Shown: positions 53,367 to 63,185, counted from the stretch's first letter. The stretch: DNA of 64,000 nucleotides from Chromatocurvus halotolerans (GCF_004340525.1 NZ_SLWX01000001.1:186001-250000); one strand, 5' to 3'. Notes: generated from the sequence alone by a model not told the origin. A program made the numbers and translations.

Positions 53367-54128
53367 TCACCGGCACGCATGGCCGGGATTTTCACAGTCC
53401 AGCGCCTGTCGAACGAGAGGCAGAAAGGTCTCTTCGACCCCTGCGGCCAGCGATGCCGTGGCGGTCGACCCCCGGGCCGGCACCAACTCCATGAGTGACG
53501 CATTTATCCGGGCCAGATGCTCTCCCTGCTCCTGCGGCTTGCCAAGCAATGCGCACAGTGCCCGCCAGTCCGCCCTGTCAAGGTGCAGGCCAGCGACCAG
53601 AGTCGAGGCCGCTCGCGTGCGAATCTGTGCAATGCCGAGGATCTTGCGTGTCGCACGCTCGCTGCTGCCAAGCTCGCCGTGACCCATCGCCGCGTAGCAT
53701 GCCCAGTCGATATCCCGGGATTCCGCCTCGCGACGCGACGCAAGGATCGTCTCCCGGTCAGGCAGACTGCTGTCAACGCCAAGCTGCGCGAGCATGTCCT
53801 GCCAGAGCCCTCCGAACCAGCCGTAAGCCGGCACCGGCTCCATCGCACCCAGGGGATGATTGGCCGGCAGGATCAGGCTGACACCCAGCATCCACGGGCC
53901 GGCATAGACGATACCGCCACCGGAGCGGCGGCGGACCCAGCTGACACCGGCCGTCTCGAGACGCTGCTGCAGTGCCCTGTCCGGGGGCTGCGAGAGCCCG
54001 AAAATCACCGCCGGCTCACGGTAATGACAGATCAGCACCCGGGGATTCGGATCCCGGGCACGCGTGTTGGCGGCCAGCCAGTGGATCTCCGCCTGTGCGG
54101 AATCACAGTGAAACACCTGCATGTCCAT
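53367..54128 (-). CDS. Lipoate-protein ligase A-like protein
   Basis: 253 residues of the BPL/LPL catalytic domain: RRRSGGGIVYAGP (66-78), lysine 162 in RKILGIAQ (normally R-K-I-x-G-S-A-Q in ligases), and HLDRADW. The nucleotide-binding lysine is present, but the usual Ser in GSAQ is Ile here. It would transfer lipoate or octanoate to the lipoyl domains of 2-oxoacid dehydrogenases and GcvH. The E1 at 27994 depends on a lipoylated E2, so this protein may support it indirectly. Ligase versus transferase is open. Confidence 0.82.
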   Translation of the reverse strand: MDMQVFHCDSAQAEIHWLAANTRARDPNPRVLICHYREPAVIFGLSQPPDRALQQRLETAGVSWVRRRSGGGIVYAGPWMLGVSLILPANHPLGAMEPVPAYGWFGGLWQDMLAQLGVDSSLPDRETILASRREAESRDIDWACYAAMGHGELGSSERATRKILGIAQIRTRAASTLVAGLHLDRADWRALCALLGKPQEQGEHLARINASLMELVPARGSTATASLAAGVEETFLPLVRQALDCENPGHACR

Positions 54129-54297
54129 TCACAAAAAAACGCGATGCGCGGATGTTGGCATGATCGGGTCCTGCTTTCGGGGATAGGCGTTGCGCTCGTG
54201 GCACTGCAGCGTGTCAGCTTGCAGGCCGGCGGCGAGTAGGTGACCATCATACGCGATGACACCTCTGCCTGGGTGATCAACAGACAGCGGAGACACT

Positions 54298-57198
54298 ATG
54301 CTGAAGCGCATCGTTCGTATCCTGGCCACCGTCTACCTCAGCTACCTGGCCTTCTGCCTGCTCATTCTCATGCCCGCCATGAATGCGCTGGCGCCGCGTC
54401 TCGTCGAACAGAGTACCGGACGTACACTCACCAGCGAGCTGATCCTTTTCAACCCGTTCACGCTGACGCTGGAACTGCGCGGCATGGCGCTCAACGCCAG
54501 GACCGAGGGTGAGCCGGCGCTGGTGGGATTTGATCGGGCACGGGTGAACCTGTCCACCGCCAGCCTCTGGAGTGCGGGTATCGTCATGGATGAGATCCTG
54601 CTTCACGGACTCGCGGTGCACACCCGTCGGCTTGAGGATGGCGATTTCAATCTCAGCGATCTGATCCCGGCTGAGGCCGCGGACGACGCGACGGCAGCAG
54701 AGAGTGAAACCCCGGACGAGCTGCCGGCCTTCACCGTTCACCGCATCGACTTCCAGGCCGATCACCTGGAATTTGCCGATGAATCCCGCTCGCCTGTCTA
54801 CCGCACCTATATTGACGACCTTGCCTTCACCGTGCGCGACCTGTCCACCGTGCGGGAGGCCGGCAGCCCGTACCGCCTGTCCGTGGTGGCCGAGCACGGC
54901 GGACGTCTGGACTGGCGCGGACAGCTATCGCTGGCCATGCGGGAAAGTGAGGGCGAGATTCAGCTGCAGGATATCGATCTGCGCCCCGCTTATCGCTACC
55001 TCGCGCCGCAGCTGGCATTCCGTGTCGACAGTGCCCTGCTGGACGTCAGCGGCGGCTACACCGCCTCGTGGCGGGATGCGCCGTCATTCCAGGTGGAGAA
55101 CGGTAGCGTGGCGCTGCGGGCGCTGCATCTGCTGCCGGACGACAGGGAATCCCTGCCTGAGACCTGGGTAAAGCTGGATGCCCTGCATATCGACGGCATC
55201 GCCATCAACAGCGGGCAGCGCCGGGTCGACGTGGAACAGGTCGGCATCGATGCGCTGGACGTGGCGGGTTTCAGCGAGGGCGATACGCACAGCCTGCTGC
55301 CGATGTTCGCCAGTATCGATGAAGCCCCGCAAACCCCGCAGAACGCGGCTGATACGCCGGCGGCAAACGACGTGGAGGCCATCGACAGTGAGGCTCCCTG
55401 GCAACTGTCGCTGCAGCAGCTGGCGACCGCCAATACGCAGGTGCGCTGGCGATCCGACTACACCACGCCGGCACAGATCCACCTGTCGCCGGTGCAGATC
55501 GAACTGCGTGACCTCGACTGGCCCGCGCAGGGTGCCAGCCGTGTCGAACTTTCACTGCGCGCTAACGACCTCAGCGAGATGACCCTTGCCGGCAGCCTGG
55601 ATATCGGCAGCGGCGATGGCAGCCTGGATTACCAGCTCCTGGGCCAGCCGCTGGCCTGGTTCAACCCCATACTGGCAGACTTCCTGCGCGCAACCATCGA
55701 CGATGGTGACTTACAGGTTGATGGCAGCCTCACTCTCGCCGATTTTGCCCCCGTCGACCTTGCAGCCACCACGACGGTGGAGCGTTTCGCCCTGACAATC
55801 TTCGGTCGCGATACCGCAGCCCTGAGCTGGCGATCACTGACAGTGCCCGACGCCCGGGTCAATCTGCGGGACAGCTCCGCCGCCGTCGGCAAGGTCCTGC
55901 TGGACGGTTACCGCGGCAGCCTGCATATTTTTCCCGATGGTCGGCTCAACGCGCTGATGGCGCTGCCTGACACGGACACGTCCGCAGACGACGATGCGGC
56001 ACCGGACGCGGACACGAGGGAAGACGGCGGTAGCGACGACTGGGCACTGCAGGCTGCGGGGCTGCGGCTTACCGATGCCCGCATCGACTTCGAGGACGAG
56101 TCACTGCCCATTCCGTTCCGTACGCTGATAGAGCAGCTGGAGGGCTCTGTCGGCCCTGTGGACAGTGCCCGCCCGGAAGCGCCGACAGAGCTGACCCTGA
56201 AAGGCTCGGTCGACGGCTACGCACCGGTGACCGTAGACGGCAGCGTGGCACCCTTCGCCGAGACAACCGCAATGACGGTGAACCTGCGTTTCAGCGGCGT
56301 GGACATCGCCAACCTGACGCCCTACTCCGGCACCTATGCCGGCTATGCCATCGACGCCGGCACGCTCAACCTCGACCTTGGCTACGTACTGGAGGGTGAC
56401 AGGCTGCGCGGCGACAACCACATGGTCATCTCACAGATGGTGCTGGGAGAACCTGTGGACAGTGACCTCGCGCTGGATCTGCCCCTGAAGCTGGCGCTGG
56501 CGCTACTGACAGATACCCGTGGCGTCATCGACCTTGAAGTCCCGATAACGGGCAATATCGACAACCCCGAGTTTTCGCTGGGCATGGTCATCGGCCGAGC
56601 GCTGCGCAATGTCCTGACCAAGACCGTGACAGCGCCCTTCCGGTTTCTGGCCAACCTGGTGGGGAGCGACCAGGATCTGCAGACCCTGGCCTTTGTCGCC
56701 GGCACCGACAGCTTCAACGATGAGACGCGTGCGAAGCTCGACAGTCTGGCCGATGCGCTGGAACAGCGCCCGGCGCTCGGTGTGCTTGTCAGGGGCAGTA
56801 CAGATCCGCAGGCTGACCTGCCCGCGTTACGCGAGCAGGCGCTGCGGCAGCAGCTCCTCGCCGACGGCCTGTCTGAGGATGACCTGGTGGCGCAGAACGC
56901 CGCGTGGAAAGCGGCTCTGGCGGCGCGGTACCAGGCCATGGATGAGATCGCCGCAGAGGGCAATTCCGGCGAGGAAACCCCTGCGGCAGAGGATCTCCCC
57001 GCTGAGACCCTGCGACGGGCGATACTGGCGGCCGTCGGCATACCCACGGAAACGGTGGAGACGCTGATTCGCAGCCGCGCAGCCACGGTGAAGCGCTATC
57101 TGGTTACCGAGTGCGGCATCGCCGCGGATCGCCTGACCATCAGTGGCCGCGCCGAGGAGAGGATGCTCGCCGGCGCGGTACTCGATGTCAGCACCTGA
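54298..57198 (+). CDS. DUF748-family AsmA-like envelope protein with OmpA-like C-terminus
   Basis: 966 residues. One N-terminal membrane anchor (ILATVYLSYLAFCLLILM), then a long repeat-rich beta region with the GRTLTSELILFNPFTLTLELRGM opening typical of DUF748, acidic spacer segments around 125-140 and 560-585, and a C-terminal OmpA-like domain (LAFVAGTDSFNDETRAKLDSLADALE, ISGRAEERM). AsmA-like proteins bridge inner and outer membranes and are thought to move phospholipid. ATG 54298 has GGAGAC four bases before it. No operon partner. Confidence 0.88.
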   Translation: MLKRIVRILATVYLSYLAFCLLILMPAMNALAPRLVEQSTGRTLTSELILFNPFTLTLELRGMALNARTEGEPALVGFDRARVNLSTASLWSAGIVMDEILLHGLAVHTRRLEDGDFNLSDLIPAEAADDATAAESETPDELPAFTVHRIDFQADHLEFADESRSPVYRTYIDDLAFTVRDLSTVREAGSPYRLSVVAEHGGRLDWRGQLSLAMRESEGEIQLQDIDLRPAYRYLAPQLAFRVDSALLDVSGGYTASWRDAPSFQVENGSVALRALHLLPDDRESLPETWVKLDALHIDGIAINSGQRRVDVEQVGIDALDVAGFSEGDTHSLLPMFASIDEAPQTPQNAADTPAANDVEAIDSEAPWQLSLQQLATANTQVRWRSDYTTPAQIHLSPVQIELRDLDWPAQGASRVELSLRANDLSEMTLAGSLDIGSGDGSLDYQLLGQPLAWFNPILADFLRATIDDGDLQVDGSLTLADFAPVDLAATTTVERFALTIFGRDTAALSWRSLTVPDARVNLRDSSAAVGKVLLDGYRGSLHIFPDGRLNALMALPDTDTSADDDAAPDADTREDGGSDDWALQAAGLRLTDARIDFEDESLPIPFRTLIEQLEGSVGPVDSARPEAPTELTLKGSVDGYAPVTVDGSVAPFAETTAMTVNLRFSGVDIANLTPYSGTYAGYAIDAGTLNLDLGYVLEGDRLRGDNHMVISQMVLGEPVDSDLALDLPLKLALALLTDTRGVIDLEVPITGNIDNPEFSLGMVIGRALRNVLTKTVTAPFRFLANLVGSDQDLQTLAFVAGTDSFNDETRAKLDSLADALEQRPALGVLVRGSTDPQADLPALREQALRQQLLADGLSEDDLVAQNAAWKAALAARYQAMDEIAAEGNSGEETPAAEDLPAETLRRAILAAVGIPTETVETLIRSRAATVKRYLVTECGIAADRLTISGRAEERMLAGAVLDVST

Positions 57199-57210
57199 GC
57201 CGGCGGCGGT

Positions 57211-57741
57211 TCATCCCAGATACTGCAGCTCGCGGCGACACTGCAGACAGGCGTAGCGAGCACGACCCGCGCTGACCCGATTGTGCCGGGTGGTGGAGAG
57301 CTCATGCTCCCTGCAGCCACAGTGGTAACGATGACGTCGCTGCTGACGCCGCGGCAGGCCGCTAAGGTCGAGGTCAAAGGTTACGGCGGGCTCCACACCC
57401 AGGGCGCGCATAATGCCCTGCCACTCGGGCCCGTGGGGCCTGACGCGACGCCCCGGCCAGGCCCGATAGACCGCGTAGTGGGCAACCTCGTGCGGCACCG
57501 TGGTGGCGAGATTCTCGCTGAAATATCGGGCGAATATCCAGGGGTTATAGCGGATGCGGCAGTGATCGCCACGGCCGATGAACTGGCCGGCACTGCGTCC
57601 AGCGAGATCGAAGTCAACGGCCACCGGAGCGAGGTCCACGCCGGTGACTGTCGCCGCCGCCTCCGTCACCCTGCGGGTTGCCTCCCTGACGAGCTCGCAG
57701 CGCCCGGCATTCAGAGTCTGTGGACTCGCCGATTCAGACAT
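57211..57741 (-). CDS. SprT-family zinc metalloprotease
   Basis: 176 residues. Zinc motif HEVAH at 84-88 (TTVPHEVAHYAVY), third ligand in the RPHGPEWQGIM segment, and a C-terminal zinc ribbon (YHCGC and YACLQC). It matches SprT, the bacterial relative of the DNA-protein crosslink protease SPRTN. Function in bacteria is unproven. It ends 13 bases from the DUF748 stop (convergent) and starts 10 bases after the acyl-CoA ligase. Confidence 0.9.
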   Translation of the reverse strand: MSESASPQTLNAGRCELVREATRRVTEAAATVTGVDLAPVAVDFDLAGRSAGQFIGRGDHCRIRYNPWIFARYFSENLATTVPHEVAHYAVYRAWPGRRVRPHGPEWQGIMRALGVEPAVTFDLDLSGLPRRQQRRHRYHCGCREHELSTTRHNRVSAGRARYACLQCRRELQYLG

Positions 57742-57750
57742 GCCCGCCCA

Positions 57751-59451
57751 CTAGCTGGCGTCCTCAACGCGAAGCTGCTCGCGAAGATCCCGCTTCACGA
57801 ACTTGCCGTTGGCGTTACGCGGCAGCGGCTGGTCGACGAACCACAGGTAGCGCGGCACCTTGAACGGGGCGATGTGCTCCTTGCAGTGTTCACGCAGGCC
57901 GGCGGCATCGACGTGCTCACCCGGCGCCAGGTAGACTGCCGCACCCACTTCCTCGCCGAGTCGCTCATCCGGCACGGCGAATGCGACACATTCGGCGACC
58001 GCCGGGTGGTGGAACAGTGCGTTCTCCACTTCGGCGCAGTAGACGTTCTCGCCGCCGCGCAGCACCATGTCCTTGGCGCGATCCACCAGATAGATGAAGC
58101 CGTCCTCGTCCATGTAGGCGATATCCCCGGTATGCAGCCAGCCGTCGACAATAGTCTCTGCGGTGGCATCCGGACGGTTCAGGTAGCCCTTGATAACGGG
58201 AGCGCCGCGCACCACCAGTTCGCCGATATCACCGGTGGGCAGCGGTTCGCCGGAGGGGTCGACACAGCGCGCTTCCAGGGTAGGCAGCGCACGTCCCACG
58301 CTGGTGGGCCGGTCGACGAAGAACTCCGCACTGACCGCCGCAATGATGCCGCAGGTCTCGGTCATACCGTAACCGGTGTTAGGTCGGGCACCACGCATGT
58401 TTTCGCCGACTTTTGCCACCAGGTCGGGCTGCATCGCCGCCCCGCCGCCGCCGATGGACTGCAGGCTGGATGTGTCACGGGTGGCGAAATCCGGGTGCAT
58501 CATGATTTCCCGGGCCATCATCGGCACCGCCGTGAACGCGGTGATCTTCTCGGCCTCGATCAGGCGCAGCGCCTCCGCCGGATCCCATTTGTACATGTGC
58601 ACCATCTTGCCACCCGTCAGGGTCACCGCATGGGCAACGCAGTTGTTGGCGGTAACGTGGAACAGGGGCGTCGCAATCAGGGCACTGGGCGCCGCCGGTG
58701 CAGACTGGCCGCCGGGGGATTCACCCCGGGCCAGCGCCAGTGCCGCCGGCTGCACGGAATTCACGAAAGCGACATTCAGCAGATTGGTCACACAGCCGCG
58801 ATGGGTGAGCTGTGCGCCCTTGGGCTTGCCGGTGGTTCCCGAGGTGTAGAAGATGCAGGCGTCGTCATCGGGATCGACACTCGCCTCGGGCATCTCGGCC
58901 GGGGCATTGATCAGCTCGTACCAGTCGGTTGCCCAGGCCGGCAGGTCGTGATCAATGCGCACCCCCACCACCTTCAACCCGGGAAAATCGTCACGGATAT
59001 CAGTGAAGCGCTGCAGCCGCTCGGCGTCAGCAATGAGCACCTTCGGCGTGGCATCCTCCAGACCGAAGTGCATTTCCCGGGCAACCCACCAGGCGTTCAT
59101 GCCGACCACAACAGCTCCCATGGAGGTGATCGCCCAGTAGGCCAGCATCCACTCAGGATAGTTGCGCATCGCTATCGCGACCCGGTCACCGGGCTGCACA
59201 CCGTTGACAGAAAGCCAGTTGGCAATCGACGCGGTGAACGCATGCGCCTGTCGATAGGTGCATCGCTCGTCGCGGTACACGAGATACTCATTGTCGCCAT
59301 GCCCGGCCGTGGACAGCCAGAACTCCCGCAACGATGGCGGCGCATTGGCGTAAGCACGCAGAGGAATGCCGCGAACATCAACGGTGGTAACTTCAAACAT
59401 CTGTCCCGGTGACGTCAGCTGCTTCCAGGCCTGGTCGAGTTCTTGGTACAT
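57751..59451 (-). CDS. AMP-binding acyl-CoA synthetase
   Basis: 566 residues. Class I adenylate-forming domain: the P-loop IFYTSGTTGKPKGAQL, NTGYGMTETCG, then the C-terminal hinge with GWLHTGDIAYMDEDGFIYLVDRAKDMVLRGGENVY and catalytic Lys in LPRNANGKFVKRDL. It activates a carboxylic acid (fatty or aromatic) as acyl-AMP and then acyl-CoA. It is divergent from the APH/enoyl-CoA hydratase pair, with two palindromes between. It is expressed with SprT downstream, 10 bases away. Confidence 0.93.
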   Translation of the reverse strand: MYQELDQAWKQLTSPGQMFEVTTVDVRGIPLRAYANAPPSLREFWLSTAGHGDNEYLVYRDERCTYRQAHAFTASIANWLSVNGVQPGDRVAIAMRNYPEWMLAYWAITSMGAVVVGMNAWWVAREMHFGLEDATPKVLIADAERLQRFTDIRDDFPGLKVVGVRIDHDLPAWATDWYELINAPAEMPEASVDPDDDACIFYTSGTTGKPKGAQLTHRGCVTNLLNVAFVNSVQPAALALARGESPGGQSAPAAPSALIATPLFHVTANNCVAHAVTLTGGKMVHMYKWDPAEALRLIEAEKITAFTAVPMMAREIMMHPDFATRDTSSLQSIGGGGAAMQPDLVAKVGENMRGARPNTGYGMTETCGIIAAVSAEFFVDRPTSVGRALPTLEARCVDPSGEPLPTGDIGELVVRGAPVIKGYLNRPDATAETIVDGWLHTGDIAYMDEDGFIYLVDRAKDMVLRGGENVYCAEVENALFHHPAVAECVAFAVPDERLGEEVGAAVYLAPGEHVDAAGLREHCKEHIAPFKVPRYLWFVDQPLPRNANGKFVKRDLREQLRVEDAS

Positions 59452-59498
59452 GCACTGCTCCTGGTGAGTGTTTTATGGAGTGAGAGGATAGCGGTCAC

Positions 59499-59533
59499 GA
59501 GAACCGTTCTCAATGGCAAATACAGGCATTTGC
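59499..59533. promoter_or_regulatory. Two adjacent palindromes in the divergent acyl-CoA gene promoter region
   Basis: GAGAAC-C-GTTCTC (59499-59511) and GCAAAT-ACAGGC-ATTTGC (59516-59533) are both perfect and five bases apart. They lie 48-82 bases upstream of the acyl-CoA ligase start in the 204-bp gap with the APH gene. Fatty-acid regulators of the TetR type (PsrA, FadR-like) bind such dyads. A shared operator is likely; the regulator is not in the window. Confidence 0.55.
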
Positions 59534-59655
59534 GCGCGCAGGCGACCCGCTGTCACCTGCTGTGCATTTTTTTGCGCCCGCCGGTCATTGTTCGCGGTCG
59601 ATGTCGCGAACACACTGCGTGGTATCCTCCTGCCAACACCCCGACGGAGAAGCGG

Positions 59656-60681
59656 ATGAGCGCCCAGACCCTCGATACCGAACGCCTGCAGCCCTATCTG
59701 GAGCAGAACCTGTCCGGATTCAGCGGCACACTGACAGCAGAGAAATTTGCCGGCGGACAATCCAACCCCACCTTTCGGCTGTCCGCGGGTGGTCGACAAT
59801 ACGTGCTCCGGCGCAAACCCCCCGGTGAGCTGCTTGCGTCCGCGCATGCCGTTGATCGTGAATTCCGGGTCATCAGCGCCCTCGGGGAAACCGATGTCCC
59901 GGTGCCGCGCGCCTACCTGCTGTGCGAGGACGAAAGCATCATCGGCTCGATGTTCTACATCATGGAATACCTCGACGGACGCGTATTCTGGGATCCGACA
60001 CTGCCGGAGATCACGGACAATGCCGAGCGCGCGGCGATGTACGACGAAATGAATCGTGTGCTGGCCGCGCTGCATAGCGTCGACGTGGACGCCGTCGGCC
60101 TGTCCGACTTCGGACGACCCGGCAACTACTACGCGCGGCAGATCTCGCGCTGGACAAAGCAGTACCGGGCCTCCGAGACCGAGCACAGCGACGCAATGGA
60201 AGCGCTGATCGCGTGGCTGCCCGAGAACATGCCGGCGGATGATGGCGCCGTGAGCCTGGTCCATGGCGATTATCGGCTCGACAACGTCATGTTTCATCCC
60301 AGCGAGCCGCGAATTATTGCAGTGCTGGACTGGGAGCTATCGACACTGGGTCACCCGCTTGCCGATCTCGCCTACCAGGTCATGGCCTGGCAGCTGCCGG
60401 GGGATGCCGGACTGCGCGGTCTGCAGGGCGTCAATCGCCCGTCCCTCGGTCTGCCCGACGACAGCGAGTACATTGATGCCTACTGCCGGCGCACCGGTCG
60501 CGAGGGCATCGATCACTGGAATTTTTACCTGGTGTTCTGTTTTTTCCGCCTGGCGGCCATCCTCCAGGGTGTCAAGAAGCGCGCCCTGATGGGCAACGCC
60601 TCCAGTCCGGAGGCCGAGGCCAAGGGCGCCCTGGTAGAACCCCTCGCACGCTTTGGCGTCGACCTGATCCATCAACGTTAA
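59656..60681 (+). CDS. APH-family phosphotransferase (ACAD10/11-like)
   Basis: About 341 residues. CGGAGAAG precedes the ATG at 59656. Protein-kinase-like fold: GGQSNPTFRL (nucleotide loop), YVLRRKP (Lys), catalytic HGDYRLDN and metal-binding VLDWELSTLGHPLADLAY. Its closest known architecture is the kinase half of ACAD10/ACAD11, which phosphorylates 4-hydroxyacyl-CoA before oxidation. The enoyl-CoA hydratase follows 10 bases on, which supports a 4-hydroxy-acid or related acyl-CoA role. Acyl-CoA dehydrogenase is not present. Confidence 0.85.
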   Translation: MSAQTLDTERLQPYLEQNLSGFSGTLTAEKFAGGQSNPTFRLSAGGRQYVLRRKPPGELLASAHAVDREFRVISALGETDVPVPRAYLLCEDESIIGSMFYIMEYLDGRVFWDPTLPEITDNAERAAMYDEMNRVLAALHSVDVDAVGLSDFGRPGNYYARQISRWTKQYRASETEHSDAMEALIAWLPENMPADDGAVSLVHGDYRLDNVMFHPSEPRIIAVLDWELSTLGHPLADLAYQVMAWQLPGDAGLRGLQGVNRPSLGLPDDSEYIDAYCRRTGREGIDHWNFYLVFCFFRLAAILQGVKKRALMGNASSPEAEAKGALVEPLARFGVDLIHQR

Positions 60682-60691
60682 GGAAACCCAC

Positions 60692-61456
60692 ATGACCGAT
60701 GAAGTACTGACCGCCGTTGCAGACGGCATTCTGACCATCACGCTCAACCGTCCCGCCGCAAAGAACGCCGCCAATCGCGCACTCGCCGAGGGGGTGTCGG
60801 CGGCGATTGACCAGCTGGAAGCAGACGACAGCCTGCGTGTCGCCATACTTACCGGGGCCGGCGGCACCTTCTGCTCCGGCATGGATCTCAAGGCCTTCGT
60901 GACCGGGGAATTGCCCGTTGTCGAGGGACGGGGCTTCGCCGGCATGGTGGAATACCTGGCAAAAAAGCCGATTATCGCCGCGGTTGAGGGCTATGCCCTG
61001 GCCGGCGGTTTCGAGCTTGCCATCAGCTGTGACCTGATTGTTGCGGCGGAGGATGCGAAGTTCGGCATTCCCGAAGTCAAACGCGGCCTGGCCGCCGCGG
61101 CCGGGGGACTGGTGCGACTGCCGAAACAGATTCCGCCGCGTATTGCCATGGAGATGGCGCTCACGGGCGAGTTCATCAGCGCGCAGCGCGCCTACGAGCT
61201 GGGTCTGATCAATCGCGTGGTGTCGCCGGGCAGCGCGCTCGAGCAGGCCACGGCGCTGGCAGAGGCGATCGCCGCCAACGGGCCGCTGGCGGTGGCCGCA
61301 TCAAAAAAGGTGGTGGCCCTGGCGGAGGACTGGACAAGGGACAACATGTTCGCGAAGCAGAACGCCATCACGCAGCCGGTCTTCACCAGCGAGGACGCCA
61401 TAGAGGGAGCGACGGCTTTCGCCGAAAAACGCGCCCCGAACTGGAAGGGGCGCTAG
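60692..61456 (+). CDS. Crotonase-superfamily enoyl-CoA hydratase/isomerase
   Basis: 254 residues. The crotonase fold is clear: TLNRPAAKNAANRAL, oxyanion-hole strands GTFCSGMDLKAF and EGYALAGGFELAISCDLIVA, then FGIPEVKRGLAAAAGG. The Glu pair of true enoyl-CoA hydratases is not both apparent (GIPEVKRGL has one), so isomerase or hydrolase activity is possible. Co-transcribed with the APH kinase. Confidence 0.88.
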   Translation: MTDEVLTAVADGILTITLNRPAAKNAANRALAEGVSAAIDQLEADDSLRVAILTGAGGTFCSGMDLKAFVTGELPVVEGRGFAGMVEYLAKKPIIAAVEGYALAGGFELAISCDLIVAAEDAKFGIPEVKRGLAAAAGGLVRLPKQIPPRIAMEMALTGEFISAQRAYELGLINRVVSPGSALEQATALAEAIAANGPLAVAASKKVVALAEDWTRDNMFAKQNAITQPVFTSEDAIEGATAFAEKRAPNWKGR

Positions 61457-61499
61457 CCCTGAATCCCTGGGGCCACGGGCACTCGGAGCCGCGCGTAAA

Positions 61500-63185
61500 C
61501 TAGGCGGCCTCGTCTTTATCCGCGCTGCGTTCGCCGCGATCCGCTGATGACCGCGGCGTTTTCTTCCGCGGCACACTGGCACTGCCGGCGGAGCGCTTGC
61601 GGGCGCGGGCCTTCGCCGTGCTGCCGTCCGGGTTCCGCGCCAGCCGCTGCGAACCGGTTTCACGCATCGCCTCGCGATCGGACCGCGTCGGCGGCGGTCG
61701 GCGCCGCGACGATCTCGGGCGGTGGTAGCGATCCCCCTCGGGGCGCAGATCGCCATACTCAAAGCGGTGCAGGATCTCTTCCATGGTGCGGGAAATCCGC
61801 GTGCACAGGCGAATGGACTCGACGTGCGGAAAGGCCGAAAACTCGCCACCGCGCATCAGATCGACCAGTTCCTTTTCCGTCAAGTGTGACAGAATCTTCG
61901 CCGGGTTATACCAGCGGAAACTGGGCACGATGTTGATATCACCACTGTAGTCCTGGTCCATCAATGCGTGCACGCCGTTGAGCAGCAGATTGAATCGCGG
62001 CCAGTTATCCCCCTGCCGCTGCGCCACACCGCGGTAGAAGTTGAGCATTTCGCGCCCCATGCCCACACCAAGCGAGCCGAGCGCCGCGCCGACGCGACTG
62101 CGCGGCTTGCCACCCCTCAGGAAGGGCGTGGCGATGGGATTGACCATGCTCACGATGTAGTGATTCGTGCTGTAAAGGCGCGACAGGCGCTTGGCGGGCA
62201 GATCATCGGCAATGGAACCATCGACCCATTTGCGCGTTGGCAGGTAGGGCTGCGCCTCGCCGTGTACGTTCTTCGCCATCAACATGACCGGCGGGAACAC
62301 CCCGGGTACCGCACAGGACGCCATCACCGCGGAGCGGATGTAGACATTGGGCGAGGTAATGGCATTCAGCAGCCGTGACCGCTGGTGCGGTTCAGCAGGT
62401 GCCACGGTGATGCTGATCTGGCGACCGGTTTTCTCGTACGCCTCCTGGAAAGTCATATCGGGCATGAGTCGGGCAATGATCTTGACCAGGTCGCCGACAT
62501 CAATCTGCGGACTGCGACCGAGAAACATGCGGGAAAAGACGCTGGCCTCGCGCTCGGCTTCAAAGTGCACGTTCGCGGGATCAAAGAACTTTTTCAGCTC
62601 CCTGTCCGTGTGCGTCCCGAGAACCCCCGCTACCAGCGACCCTGCACTCGCACCGGAAATCACCCGGGGCAGCAATCCCTGGCTAAGCAGAGTCTTCACC
62701 ACACCGAGGTGGTAGAAACCGAGAACGCCACCCCCGCTGAGCATCAGCGCGGAACGTCCGAAGCAGATATTGGCGCGATAGAAAAAATCCATCTTGTCCT
62801 GCACGTCGATCTTGCTGTTGTCGAGATCGGCGATGAATCGCAGGGAGTCGTCTATCTCTTCAATATACTGCTCTATCAGGTGTTTGGTGCCGAACTTCGC
62901 GCGCTGGTACAGCGTGCTGCGGCCCATACCGCCCATGTTGCCGTGGATGCCCTCATTCAGGTTGAAAAGCAGGCCCTGGTAGTCCTGACGCGATCGAAGG
63001 CTGCGCAGCCGGTCGAGGCGCAGGCGTATCTGACCGTAATCGTACTGTCGGGTCTGATCCACTTCGCGCCAGCGCTTGGCGCCACTGAGCTCGTCATGCT
63101 TGAGGGCAAGCTCGCGCCAGCTGTCATAGGTCTCGCACTTCGCCATCTGACGTTCGAGCTGCGCAAGTTTGCGGGACTGGACCAT
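61500..63185 (-). CDS. Patatin-like phospholipase with DUF3336 domain
   Basis: 561 residues. DUF3336 (about 5-140) precedes the patatin core: LMLSGGGVLGFYHLG (glycine-rich oxyanion loop), nucleophile Ser180 (GASAG) and Asp322-Gly323 (KWVDGS), the catalytic dyad. The C-terminal 80 residues are basic and low-complexity (arginine/lysine/serine), probably disordered or membrane-binding. It hydrolyses acyl esters of phospholipids or triglycerides. It is convergent with the enoyl-CoA hydratase (43 bases between stops). Confidence 0.92.
   Translation of the reverse strand: MVQSRKLAQLERQMAKCETYDSWRELALKHDELSGAKRWREVDQTRQYDYGQIRLRLDRLRSLRSRQDYQGLLFNLNEGIHGNMGGMGRSTLYQRAKFGTKHLIEQYIEEIDDSLRFIADLDNSKIDVQDKMDFFYRANICFGRSALMLSGGGVLGFYHLGVVKTLLSQGLLPRVISGASAGSLVAGVLGTHTDRELKKFFDPANVHFEAEREASVFSRMFLGRSPQIDVGDLVKIIARLMPDMTFQEAYEKTGRQISITVAPAEPHQRSRLLNAITSPNVYIRSAVMASCAVPGVFPPVMLMAKNVHGEAQPYLPTRKWVDGSIADDLPAKRLSRLYSTNHYIVSMVNPIATPFLRGGKPRSRVGAALGSLGVGMGREMLNFYRGVAQRQGDNWPRFNLLLNGVHALMDQDYSGDINIVPSFRWYNPAKILSHLTEKELVDLMRGGEFSAFPHVESIRLCTRISRTMEEILHRFEYGDLRPEGDRYHRPRSSRRRPPPTRSDREAMRETGSQRLARNPDGSTAKARARKRSAGSASVPRKKTPRSSADRGERSADKDEAA

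Noticed and set aside
57283-59412. Plus-strand open frame of over 700 codons
   Set aside because: It is antisense to the SprT and acyl-CoA ligase genes, which have full domain motifs. High GC content makes such long shadow frames common.
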